Shown piece by piece: positions 34,401 through 45,419 of a DNA stretch of 60,000 nucleotides (the stretch's first letter is position 1; the number at the start of each line of letters is the position of its first letter). This stretch comes from Polytrichum commune (taxonomy: Eukaryota > Streptophyta > Polytrichopsida > Polytrichales > Polytrichaceae): contig OX485806.1 in NCBI GenBank assembly GCA_950295325.1, positions 31,932,001 to 31,992,000 of the forward strand, given 5' to 3'. The notes under the pieces were generated by a model. That model did no database searches. It was not told the origin of the DNA and was given only the letters and a program-made list of their open reading frames with translations. The translations under genes were made by a program, and so were the position numbers.

Positions 34401-37400
34401 AAGCGACTTTCTATAACTCGTGCGCAGTTTGGGTCGATCGACCCAAACTAGGCTCTGTGTTGGTTTGGGTCGATCGACCCAAACTAGTCTCTTTGTTGGT
34501 TTGGGTCGATCGACCCAAACTAGGCTCTTTGTTGGTTTGGGTCGATCGACCCAAACTACACATTGTACTTGGTCTTGTTTATGTCCCTCGCCTAATTCTA
34601 ATGTCTATATAACTTGGATTGTGTAGATGTCGGGGCTGAGTATATACTCCTACATAGAGGATGGCGATCTGCCATTTTACAGGACGCAGAGATCGTTGGC
34701 GAAGAAGATGGACATCCTCGATTGGATCCCGGGTAGCTACGTCGACGAGGTTGTTCAGGGGGGCGAAAACCCTCTTGATAGGGTGAGGCGGATCAACCCG
34801 GAAGAAATGGCCATGAGGGCCACAACCCAAGAACCCGAACCTCTTGTCGGGTTGCATCCGGGCAATCCGTCCCGCACAGAAGGTGGCGATGTCGAGGAGG
34901 AGGAGGAAGAAGAGGAGCACGAGGAGGCGGAGAAGGAAGGCGACGTGGAGGAAGGGGCAACGGGCTTCACGCAAGAATCCGAAGCCCCTCAACGGAAGAA
35001 GGCGATGCGGGCGGCAACCCCGCAGAGTAAGCTCGTGCCCGTCCTGACGGTGGACGATGCACGGGACATGTACTCCAGGGACGCGACCGCCACGTTCAGG
35101 GAGAGGAGGAAGATGAAGGGGAAGAAGCTGTATGGCGACTACTCCGTGGAGGAGACCATTGCCATAAGCAGCGAGGACGACGATGACATTGAGCTCGCCA
35201 AACGGCTAAGATCAGATCCCCCGTCCCCGACAGCGTTCGCTGGCATGGTTAGGGTGAAGCCCGAGGTCCTGACTGTGGAGGAGGCGAACGAGAAGATGAG
35301 GAGGGACGAGGAGCAGCGAGTCCGCCTGCAGAAGGCTGCCGCGGAAGAACCCTCAATGCGGAACGAGGTAGCAGAGCTAAGGGCTCTCCTGTTGGAGCAG
35401 GAACGACAGAGGGCGATGGCCCAACCTCCGTCCCACGCCGAATTGATATCACAAGTGATACAAGGAATGTGGGCGCAAGGTTTGGTGGTGGCTCCCTCCA
35501 GCTCCTTCCCGCACTTGCCCCCCGGCTTCCCTCCGCAGAGCATCCCTCAGCAGCCTGTGCCGCAATCGTCTTTCAGCTTCCAGCACTTGATTCGGCCCCA
35601 CCAAGTTCCGTACGCGCCGGTCCAGCAAGTGGATGACCCCAACATCTGGCGCGTCTCTGGAGCCTCCTCCCCTTTGGGCCCTCCACCACTTCGGCCCCCG
35701 ATAGTCATGGCGCCCCCTCACCAATCGGACGACCCCAGGATGTTTGGGTCGACCGACCCAAACCCACCATCCACTGGAGTGTCCGAAGGGCCCTCTCCAG
35801 ATGCAGGACAGTTTGGGTCGCCCGACCCAAACCCCGTTGCAGCGCAGTCCTCCCTTGACCAACATGGGTGTCAACTAGACACGGCCATGCTAGATGTTGA
35901 AGGCTTGCAAGGGCCTGGTGATACCTCTACTCCTAACCAAATCGATGAACCCATGCATGATGCAAATGCGGAGATTGGTTTAGGACAACGGCCTGATGCT
36001 GATCGTTTGCAGGAGAAGGTTCCTGACGTCGTCGGAGAAGGCGGTGGCGAGAGAGGCGGGGCAGCGGGGACGGTGGAGGCTTCCACATCGTCGAGACATG
36101 ACCAGGGCGAGGTAATACACTGAGCCCTCCCCAGTTTGGGTCGACCGACCCAAACTTGCTGGGTCATTGTCTTGTTGGCGTGGTCGTGTCCCCCTTGCTA
36201 GGAGGAAATGCACACCCCCTGCCCCCCATGCTCTACACTTGCTCCCCCTCCCCCCAACGTGCCCCCCCGCGATCCCCTTCGTCTCACCTGCACTCGACTA
36301 TGCTCGACCTTGGCGGCGCGCAACCAATTTTGTAGATGTAGAATTAGGATAGTGTGAATGCCCTCGTTCACCGCGGTCCCCCCCCCCCCAATCAAATTGT
36401 ACATAGAGATTTGTAAAAATAAAATTATTATTTTTGGCGCCCATATGTTTGCATCCGTGTCCCAATGTATGTTGTTCCCTTGTATGTTTTTGTTGCCACC
36501 AATGGTCCAATTCTTCTTGTGTTTGCACAAAATTTCCGTTCTGCTTGAGATGGACATAGCATAACATAGTCCTCGCCGCCTTCTCTCGCTCGTCGCCGCA
36601 GGGTTCGGAGCATAGCGTCGCGGCTCCCCACCGATCCTCTCCGAGGAGTGTGGAGGACAGCGCGGTGGTCCCCCCGATTTTGCCCTCGCCACCTTCGCCT
36701 CCCAAGACCCGGTTCCTGGTGCTAGACCTCAACGGGGTCCTTGTCCAGTGCGTGCATTGTCCGAGGGTCCCCACGGTGCCTTTCTGCAAGCCCGAGGACG
36801 CCAACTACGATGGTCCCCCCGCGTACATCAAAAGCAAGCTAGTGTACCTCCGCCCGTGGCTTCGGCGCTTCCTGCAGGTCGCCCTATCCAAATGGTGGGT
36901 GATCGTGTGGAGCTCCATGAAGTCCGAGAACACCCAGGCCGTCGTGGAGTTCATCTTCAAGGGACTCCAACCCCCGTGCTTGGTCCTAGGACAGGACTCT
37001 TGTAGAACGTTATACACCCCCGAGGGCAGGGTTGTGAAAAAGCCCAACAACCCCGCCGTAAACCAATTTCTTAAGGTCTTGAAGCCAGTCGTATGGGACC
37101 AGCGTCCGACCATGGTCGGCTGTCCCTACGACGTTCGCCCCACCCGTGACAACACGTTGATGGTGGACGACAGCGCTTCCAAAAACATTTTGAACCCGAC
37201 CTCGAACTTCATAGTTTGCCCCACGTGGACGGTCGAGAAGGTCCGAGACCGCTTTTTGTTAGACCTACTTAAGTACATTCAAACGCTCGTGGGGAGCGGA
37301 CTACCCGTGCCCCGGTTCCTTAGTTGTAATCCGATAGGCGAAAGATACATGGATCCGAAGGACTATATGTACAGAGAGTTGTACGCTCACGCGAAATATA

Positions 37401-37414
37401 ATAAACTCATTTGA
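31438..37414 (+). CDS. DGQHS-region / FCP1-like phosphatase-domain protein, spliced
   Basis: Exons are 31438-32763, 33067-34398, 34627-36111 and 36602-37414; all junctions are GT-AG and phase 0, giving about 1651 aa. Exon 1 has an N-terminal region, a Ser/Thr/Pro-rich basic linker, then FWLIDGQHSVEASK, like the DGQHR motif of ParB/sulfiredoxin-fold proteins. Exon 2 (444 aa) is unrecognised. Exon 3 is disordered: acidic Glu runs, a coiled coil near 35250-35430, and a Pro/Gln-rich tail with two palindrome-encoded FGSxDPNP motifs. Exon 4 holds an FCP1/NIF-type HAD region: VLDLNGVLV (the second catalytic Asp of DxDx is Asn), VWSSM, and LMVDDSASKN. The Asn may reduce phosphatase activity. Exons are GC-rich compared with surroundings. 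It could be two genes (exons 1-2 and 3-4), but phase and shared intronic palindromes favour one. Confidence 0.6.
32764..33066 (+). other. Intron 1 with five family A palindromes
   Basis: A 303-bp GT-AG intron (GAG|GTGAGT ... GTGCAG|GAT). Palindromes start at 32774, 32820, 32866, 32911 and 32956 in a 45-46-bp tandem unit whose spacer reads CTCCTGATGCAG and TTTATTTAG. Centres are AC four times and AT once. The first copy begins 10 bp inside the donor. Confidence 0.85.
34399..34626 (+). other. Intron 2 with four family A palindromes
   Basis: A 228-bp GT-AG intron. Copies start at 34428, 34464, 34500 and 34536, exactly 36 bp apart, all with centre AT, so each is a perfect palindrome with arm AGTTTGGGTCG or GTTTGGGTCG. 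The spacer is TAGGCTCTTTGTTG-like. The regularity indicates recent tandem amplification inside the intron. Confidence 0.85.
35743..35763. repeat. Family A palindrome inside coding exon 3, copy 1
   Basis: TTTGGGTCG-AC-CGACCCAAA lies in frame and encodes FGSTDPN. Confidence 0.85.
35812..35832. repeat. Family A palindrome inside coding exon 3, copy 2
   Basis: TTTGGGTCG-CC-CGACCCAAA is read in the same frame as the copy 69 bp upstream and encodes FGSPDPN. The spacing equals that of the satellite block near 26280. Confidence 0.85.
36112..36601 (+). other. Intron 3 with one family A palindrome
   Basis: A 490-bp GT-AG intron with a palindrome (centre AC) starting at 36135, 23 bp inside the donor, followed by C-rich tracts. 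It ends in GCCGCAG before exon 4. Confidence 0.8.
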
Positions 37415-37533
37415 GATACTACATGGTGTGCCATTGTGTGTGATATATTATGCCTCAATTGTATATCGATTTTCACATGCTCCCCCCTCCCCCCCTCCCC
37501 TTGGGTTTTGTTTTGTTTCCTTTTTTGCGCCAG

Positions 37534-38302
37534 CGTTTGGAGCCCTCGATTGAGATCGTCAGCGAATCAAACTTGGGGAGCTTCTTCTACGAGACCGTCT
37601 ACGATGCCGCGTCCACCATCGACTACTCCAAGGAGCCTATCGACGCCGGCGTCGTCGATAGCCCCCCACCCAAGCAAATCTTCCGGCCATCTCCGTCCCC
37701 GTCGCCGCTCAAGGGCATAAATCGCAAATGCGTCCGGACGTCCCCGTCTCGGCCCGGCGGCAGTAGTACACCTCAACGGCGGCTGCGGATGGACGCTCGG
37801 CCTACGAAGAGTGGCACCCTTCCTATTCCTTTGCGGGACGCATTGCCCCTCCTCGCCGACTTCGACGGGAACGCCCCCGGTGACAAGGTGAACCCCCCCC
37901 CCCCCCCAAACATGGTTAACCGCGCATTACAATCATCCGGCACTTAAAAAATGAACGTGTGACACGTTTGGGTCTTCCTCCCTAAACTAACACGTGTGTT
38001 CTTGCATTGACGCGTTGCAGGTTGCTCCCACCCGTAAACCTATGCGGGCTAGTGCGTCCGTCGAGTTGGAGCGTTTCTACTCCATGACCAGAAATGCAAG
38101 ACAGTCCACTTCATCGTATTCGAATTCTTCGTCGTATAATTCGGGCGGCCGACGGAATCCAAAATGTGTTTTTGATGGCGGTCACCCCAAGAATGGCTAT
38201 AGTCGCGGGGCGGAGATTTTCAGGAATGTTGAAGCAATGCGAGCAAAAGAAGCCGCAGCAAAAGAAAAAGAGGCAAAAGAAAAAAAAAGCAAAAGAAAAT
38301 GA
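37534..38302 (+). CDS. Two downstream exons, hypothetical basic low-complexity protein
   Basis: Exons 37534-37887 and 38021-38302 are joined through a phase-0 GT-AG intron (37888-38020). A strong pyrimidine tract and CAG precede 37534, so a 5' exon must lie upstream. The frame follows the phase-0 habit of the FCP1-like gene, but that gene's exon 4 ends at a TGA at 37412 and I find no good phase-0 donor before it. These may be exons of an alternative isoform, of a damaged longer gene, or of a separate gene. The product is Pro/Ser-rich, then basic, ending in a Lys/Glu/Ala tail encoded by an A-rich repeat. No domain is recognised. The intron carries a decayed family A palindrome at 37967. Confidence 0.45.
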
Positions 38303-39400
38303 AGCAAAAGAAAAAGAGGTAGTCTCCGAGGCTAGATAGGCCATAGTAGGCGTAGGGTTGTGGGCCATAGGCAAGAACATTTTGGGTCGCACTATCCAAT
38401 GGATGTGTGGTGTTAGCATGCTATGCATTTTACATGCCACACTTTGTATGTTTTTTTTGCAATAATATAAGTGTCACATGATTTCCCCTTCCATATGGTC
38501 TAAGGTTTGGATTGCCCTACCTAAACCATCACAAATATGAGTTTGGAATATTTTGTATGTTCTATTATATTGGTTCACATATTTCCCCTTCAATATGATC
38601 TATGGTTTGGATTGCCCTACCTAAACCATATTCATACAAGTTTTTGTGCGATAATATGAATGTTTTAAGATTTCCCCTTCAACTTGGCCTAAGGTTTGGA
38701 TTGCCCACCCTAAACAATCCCAAATATGAGTTATTAATGGGGATCTTGTTCTAAACACCCGCTTCAAAGTGTTCGCATCTTACAACTTTCTCCAATGTGT
38801 GTTCCATTTATCCTTGTTCTTATTTTTGTGAATGTCTCAAAATGCCCAAAAAGTCTCAATTTAACGAATATAGTGTTTAGTTTAAATATCCCTCCATGTT
38901 GGCACATTTCCCTCCCATATATCATGGGTTTTGGCATTAAAGTAATCCACTAGAGAATTCAAACCTCATCCTCTCACACATGACGTTATCATCGTTGCCA
39001 TTATTTTCATCATTGCAAAGTCGACTTTGTGTTATTCCATAATATCACACATTACACTAATTCTCTATTATCATGCATCCATGTTAACACTACATACCTC
39101 CTTAACACCATGTGCACTTTGGTTGCCACATGTGTGATATTAGGGATGTTAGGGTGTATCTTTCTTAAGATGCCGTTAATATGCTTAATTATTTCCCTTG
39201 CATACTAAAACACAAAAATAGCATCTCAAGTATCCCAATGTGCTACACTAAATGTTATGATGTAAATAAATTCACTTTGAAAAGTTACTTGTGTTAACAA
39301 ATAGTGTCATATTGACAATTAGAGGCCATGACAACTTTGAGACCTCTAGGCATCAAACAATGTACATGACACTAAAGGCCATACCACGGCGTAGATTAAT
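38303..39400. repeat. Downstream flank with three ~95-bp tandem units
   Basis: Units spanning about 38445-38725 each contain GGTTTGGATTGCCC followed by ACCTAAACC (38504, 38611, 38694), an imperfect inverted repeat that may be a degenerate family A relative. The remaining sequence to the MITE has no recognisable gene. Confidence 0.55.
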
Positions 39401-39749
39401 CTCGGGGGGGGGGGGGGGTAGTCATTGGTTGGAGTAGCAATATACGTGCGAACAAATGATAGGGTATTTTAAAAACATGGGAGCAAAAATTTATAATTGG
39501 GCTTAAGAGTAATATAGGGTATCAAAAATGGCACTGGACATCTTTAAAGTACTATAGGGTATGGAATAATAGGTAATTTGAAATTATAAGTAATGCAAGC
39601 CATTTTTCTATTAACCCAGAGTAGAAATTTACATAATGATAGCATGTGAAAAAAAGAAGAGAATTGAAAGTAATACCCCCCTATAAAATAGTGGTTGTTC
39701 GCACCTGTATCCTTAACTTTTTAACACACTGCCCCCCCCCCCCCCCGAG
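39401..39749 (-). mobile_element. hAT-like MITE with poly-G / poly-C termini, copy 2
   Basis: A 349-bp element in the opposite orientation to 845-1191, with CTCGGGG at one end and CCCCGAG at the other, and an exact 8-bp target duplication agattaat (39393-39400, 39750-39757). It is similar to copy 1 along its whole length. Confidence 0.85.
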
Positions 39750-39757
39750 AGATTAAT

Positions 39758-42700
39758 GCGGGATCTTTGAAGTTACTTATGAAGATCTTTGAATGTGATC
39801 CAATATTGGTGGAAATTACTCCATCCACATACTTCACTCTATGGAAGTGATGATGATATAAGGTAAGTGGACCTGACATGGACACACTTAGTTTTGCATG
39901 GTGCACCCGCTTCTCTTAGGATATGAAACGCACAACTAGTACAAGATGCTTAGCAAACCCATCTCATGCGGACATGAACAGTTTCCTCATGATCTCCGAG
40001 CTCATATGAAAATCATATTCATTGTCAAAGTGAAGACTCTCTTTGTTGTTAGACGATCATATAATTATGTTGGCCATGGAACCTAGCATGGTTGACAAGT
40101 TTTGAGCACATAGTCCAATATCTTTTGCACACATGTCTATTTGGTGTTTGTTCTTAGATGAAAACCTAACCACGCACCCCAAGGCAACAATACATGTATA
40201 ATAAGCAAGCGTCGTTGCCGAAATAAAACTATGATAATTTATAAGAACCTCATCTAAATAAATCATGAAAACGTTGTAACGAGAGTCTCAAATGTAAAAG
40301 TAAAGCATAATAAAGCATAATAATAATAATTACTATTATTAAAAATCTTGAAAATTCTTATTATATCCTTAGACCCAAGCGTGATGAATCCCCTTATTCT
40401 TCTAGATCGCTATCCATTGCCCGTAGGATATATGAAAGTCAACTACATCACATGAGATACCATCGAATCCATCTTTGCGACTCGGTTCTTCGCAACGAGA
40501 CCAAATTCATTGAGAAAACACATATTTGTGAAAGAAAAATACACATATTAAACAAAAAGAAATGGCCTATTGTAAACGAGCATGTGTGCCACTCCATCAT
40601 GCCACACGCCACTCAAACATACTAACTTAGATGTCTATGTAAGAGGAGCATGTAATGAGGGTTAGGCATGATCAGAATTCGGGAAGTTTTTGAAGCCTTA
40701 GTGGCTAATTGCCGGTAGTTGCTATGAAGGGTCGGATTTTTTCCAATTTACATCGGCAAGAGCCGGTCTTTTGTAAAATCAATCGGCCAATTGCTTATAT
40801 TTTCATATTTTCATTGGTCAATATCCGATTAAATGGAATTCATATCGGCACTAATTGTTTAAAAAATGTATGAAAAGTTACTAGAAATCATTTCTTAGTA
40901 CAAATTCTTGAATAAGTGAAAAGAAAGGCATGTTCAAAACTTTAAATTTGAAGAGTTAATATCCTTGGCAGGAATTGAACCTAGCAATGCCTTCACCGCT
41001 TGAAGGCCAAGGGTCCCCCAATTCTTCATAGAAGCAATTGGATTTGGTCATGAAAAGGTTGCACAATCAAAAAGTTTAAGGTTTAGGGTACTTCCTCAAG
41101 TGCATCATCGGATGCCCCATACAACTAGCGCTCTGGATGCTTCCGGCTGAAATCCAGTAACTCACAAGAAGAATCGGCTACATTTCCGGGACATTTTTTG
41201 GTCCATCGGCTAATTGCCGGAGGATTGAAATTACAGTCGGATTGCCATCCGATGGTTGGAAATTGGGACCGGCCATGAGGGGAAATCCATCGGCTGATAA
41301 TGAACTAGCCGTTAGTTTTCCCCGAACATAGGGCATGATGACCTTAAATAGTATAGACCACCCACTCACCCATGCAAAAGGCCAAGCGAATATTTTGTTT
41401 CGAACCAATACAATAGTGAGTCAGATCTAAGCTTAGTGTTGGTTGGTAAGTGTGCGCTAGTACTATTGCCGAGATTCATATGCATGGATGAGCAGTGTCC
41501 GGGGAGATTTTAGGGCATCATCGGTCGAGATCCATGTGTTTTTTCCAAGGCCAACCAGTTACGTGTCGACACCTGTCGGTTTTTAGGGTTTAGTTTTCAA
41601 GGCATATTCTTCCATAGATTCTTCTAAATTTCCCTGAAGCCTTGAGCCTCAACCGGTCATTTCTCAAGCTCAACCGGGTTCATATGTAACAAGTGGTCGG
41701 TTCTCCCCATTCATTGATGGTAAAATATACACTTTATGATCAAGACCTTACAGTACAACCGCATGCATGAGATGACCTACCTATTATGTCAGTTGGTTAC
41801 AAGGTGACTGTGCTAGGCTAGAAAGCCGGGCACCTCTTTGCTCCAATCCGATTTCCATGTCATCTTCGAATCACAAGATGACAAGTGTCACTTTATTGGA
41901 AGAAGAAGAAATTTTTTAAGAACGATCATGTGTAACTTGACTGGCACACGTTGTGTACATTGTACATGGATGTTGTCATATTGTGGGAGTCTTAGGATTC
42001 ATGGCAACCATGTTAGGGGATCCAATAAAAAGGATCCATGTCATAAAAGGGGTTCTAGCAAACATCTTTATCTATGGGGTAGTACACAAAATATGATATT
42101 TAGTGTTTGATACACTAAATACGAACACATGCACTAAATATCAATAACCTTATGAAAGTAAGTAACACTAAATGTAAACTCAAACACTAAATATCAACTA
42201 TGGTAATATGTGGAAGTTACATGTTTGAATTTAGTGTTAGTAAGGATATTAAAAAAAAGGATATAATAAGGAAGGTGGCAGTAGGGAAGGTAGCGGCACA
42301 TTTATGTCTAACACTAATTGTCAAAGAATTGAAAATTAGTGTTGAGCATGGTAGGGTGGTAACAAACACTAAATATAATCAAACACTTAATATCATATTT
42401 AGTGTAGTTGATTTATCCCAACTCGATATCAATATGCTAATTATGAGGTTTTAGATGCTAAACCCAAGGGTCAAATAATGCTAAAATAAAACTCCAAGTT
42501 ATAAGGGGTTCCAAATGTTTTGACCTTCAATTGTCATGAATGACATGACATGTGGGTTTCATTCCCTATCACTAACCACCAGCCCGCCATGGGGGGGGGG
42601 TCCCACTCCCGTGTACAAATATGAACCACATGAAATAATAGGGTTTTTTACTGCTTTTGGATTGGTGATGTCTTTCTTTTTATACCATTTGGGTATCTAC

Positions 42701-43179
42701 ATTGAGGATTTTACATTTGTTGACACTAGTAAAGTTGTCTATAAAGTCCCTCAAAGAACGATCATGAAACTGTGGGCTCTTTGATCCTTCTTTAAGAAAA
42801 CTTTCTATTAAGAGCTTGTTCGCTCGTTGTGTATTGGAGCCTATTTGAAAGTTGGGTGAAACTTTTGGGACCTCCTCTTTCCACCTCGCAAACTTTGAGA
42901 GAATTTTAGGATCTAAAATAGGTTATACGCATAAAACATGTTGTCCCAAATCTCAGTTTGGCCTATGCAAGGCTAGCTTGGCCCATCTATCCTAGTAAGA
43001 CAACCTAGAAAACCGGTGTTTAATAGCCCAACACCACTTCTTTGTGTAAGATAATTCAACAATTAAGGAAACTTGGGTGACTTTGTGTTAATTCTCATAA
43101 ACTCAAGATTTTGGGACTAAACCCACGGTTTCACCTACTTTACTTTTTACATATAATTATAGTATGGTATGGGTCTTTT
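39758..43179. other. Long intergenic region with two motif clusters
   Basis: No gene is recognised. At 40690-41320 short CGGC...GCCG motifs recur (for example CGGCTAATTGCCGG near 41208). At about 42095-42415 the motif ACACTAAAT or its complement occurs roughly ten times in 320 bp, as in subterminal repeats of a DNA transposon, but no element ends were found. A C/G run lies near 42592. Confidence 0.45.
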
Positions 43180-43350
43180 TAAAAACATTTTTGTTGCCGA
43201 TACCTTCCAGGTCTATATACTATCCAAGAAGAATTATACCTAGGCAAAACCACCCTAGTACGAATATGGTACTAGGATAATATCAATTGAAACAAGAACT
43301 CATAAATATAAAGATTCTCCCATCTTGCGATACCCACCATATATCAATAT
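43180..43350 (+). repeat. Dispersed repeat shared with OSCA intron 5
   Basis: This aligns with about 51110-51275 in the same orientation (GATACCTT, CAAGAACTCA, ACAAAGATTCTC-like blocks, CAATATTTG). No coding; the element type is unknown. Confidence 0.55.
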
Positions 43351-44529
43351 TTGGCTAGTAAGGTCGGAAAATGGGAATTCGTGAATGACGACTATTGGTG
43401 CACTAGACGAGGAGTAGAATGATTCTTGTGTGGACCTAAAATGCCTAATTGTAAAAGTGGTGGCCCTAAAAGGATGCAGCAAATGATAAGCCAAATAGGT
43501 CTTGTTTCACACCACTTGGGATCACTTTCGGGTTCGACTGAACTAACCATTTATCTGTGTTTACATACATAACACAATTCTTTGATGCTTAAATTAGGGA
43601 GACTCTACTACACAAGTAAGGGTATTGACTTACTCGCCTCGGTGACAAAATGTAATTGATTATTCATAGGGAATATAACTACGAAAAAACTTGCATTCCT
43701 TATCATCTCCTCTACTCCATGTTTGAAAGAGATTGCACAGATTTCAAGCCACTCTTCCCGGCGGAATTAGCTTATGTTCACCGTTTTCCGTTGTTCTACC
43801 TTTAAACAATTTTGACATAAGTTAGGTAGATTCTACTACACCATGTTGTTGGTATTGATTATTGAAACCATTCATTCAAGGTATAGATATACTTATACCA
43901 ATTCAACATCGGTTTTCACCCTCCCCCCTTGAGAACACGTACTTGTCCATGAATCCATGACCGAACATACAGGCGGCCACTTTCCACGAGCAACCCTAAA
44001 TCAGGGAGCCTGATCAGGTTGAAGTGAAGAGGGGCCTGGGGCCACGTAGACGACCAGGTCAAAGGGGGTACAGCCACGTCATCCAAAAGGGGTGAGTTGG
44101 CACCTGACGTGGTGGGGCCTCCTCTGGGCGCGAGCAGGACTCAGCCACTCGCAGAGGTAACGGCTGTGGCAGCAGCGGGGCCCACGACGACAACACTTGG
44201 CAGTCACGCGGTCCGCCACGTGTCGATTTGCGAAGAACCCTTCTCCGTATCTACCGCTGCACTCAGCCCCCATTCAGGCCCGCATTCGATCAGTTCGCAC
44301 TCGAATCGCGGGCGGATGGCATTGGGAGTTCTTTTTTGACGTTTTGTCTTGGATAGAGAGACAATTGAAATAGGTTGTGGGGCGGTAGACTGCTGAGTCC
44401 ATTAACCTGCCACAGCCCCTCGTAGGCCTTCCACATCATGCAAGCTAGAGAGAACTTCCAACTGCGGTGCCACCTGAATCAGTTGTCACCGACCAAGCAA
44501 GCCTCTCTGTGCTGACTGAACTTCAAGTT
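43351..44529. other. Upstream region of OSCA gene
   Basis: About 43960-44340 is GC-richer than its surroundings and may be a distal promoter. Nothing coding is recognised. Confidence 0.35.
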
Positions 44530-45190
44530 ATGATGTTTGAGTAGTTTGTAGTCATCATCGTGAGGAGGAGGAGTGGTTCGTCTTTCTCATATCGTTCGTC
44601 ATGTTTGAATCTGTCACGGTCTGGAGTTTGAGCGAGTGAGTGTGTGCCCCGTCTGATTGGATTTGAGCTCCTCTGTCTGGGTTGTGGGGGTTTTTTTCTT
44701 CCCTCATTGCCTGTCCCAACCTCGAAACCTTCCTTCTGAAACTCCGATCTAATTAATTGCATACTTGTCGATCAAGACTGTCTGTGTCCTAAACTCAAAG
44801 TGTGTTTGAGAAAGTTTGTCATCGTCATGAGGGCTTCCGATCTCAATTTCTGAGATCATTCATGCTTGTCACGGTCTGGAGAGTGAGTGAGTGTGTGTGC
44901 CTTCTGATTTGATTTCAACTCCAGCTTTGCAACGTTAGTTTTTCCCCTCATTGCCTGTCCCAACGTCAAAGCCTTCCTTCTGAAACTTGGGGTCGGTCTA
45001 AGTGCCTACTTGTCGATGATCAGGCCTCTCTATGTCTTAAGTTCAAAGTATGTTTAAAGAAATTGTCATCATCATGAGGACTTTCGATTTGCCTTTCTCA
45101 GGTCGTTTATGGTTGTGACGATCTGTTATTTGAGCTCCGCTGTTTTGAGTTTTGGGTATTGGCCCGTGTTTGGAGCCTGGGAGCGGCGAG
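44530..45190 (+). repeat. Imperfect triplication in the OSCA promoter/leader
   Basis: Units of about 250 bp (44530-44770, 44790-45020, and a partial unit 45040-45190) share GTCACGGTCTGGA, CTCATTGCCTGTCCCAAC and CCTTCCTTCTGAAACT. They end about 230 bp upstream of the OSCA start codon and could hold repeated regulatory sites. Confidence 0.7.
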
Positions 45191-45419
45191 GATGAGGCTG
45201 AAGGAGTAATAGACGCGAGTTGGGTTGGGTCTGTCGATCGGGAAGAATGGCTTTGTGGGTGCGCTGTCGAATTTTAATTTCTAATTCCAGAGTTCGGGGA
45301 ACCATGGAGGAGGAATATTGACATCTATGGTAGTACTTTATATCTATAGGCTTCCTGGACATTTGAAGTTCAAAACTCGTAGTCCATTCTCCTTGGGATT
45401 TGTGTGAAGAATACACAAG

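Noticed and set aside
37450-37533. ATG at 37450 as the start of the downstream exon pair
   Set aside because: The codons between it and 37534 are a pyrimidine tract typical of an intron 3' end, so the start is more likely in an unseen upstream exon.
40961-41010. tRNA gene or tRNA-derived SINE on the minus strand
   Set aside because: GGTTCAATTCC matches a Pol III B box, but the T-stem pairs poorly and no acceptable acceptor or anticodon arm could be built.
44097-44339. 80-aa frame upstream of OSCA
   Set aside because: GC-rich composition favours long chance frames. There is no domain, and the position suits a promoter.
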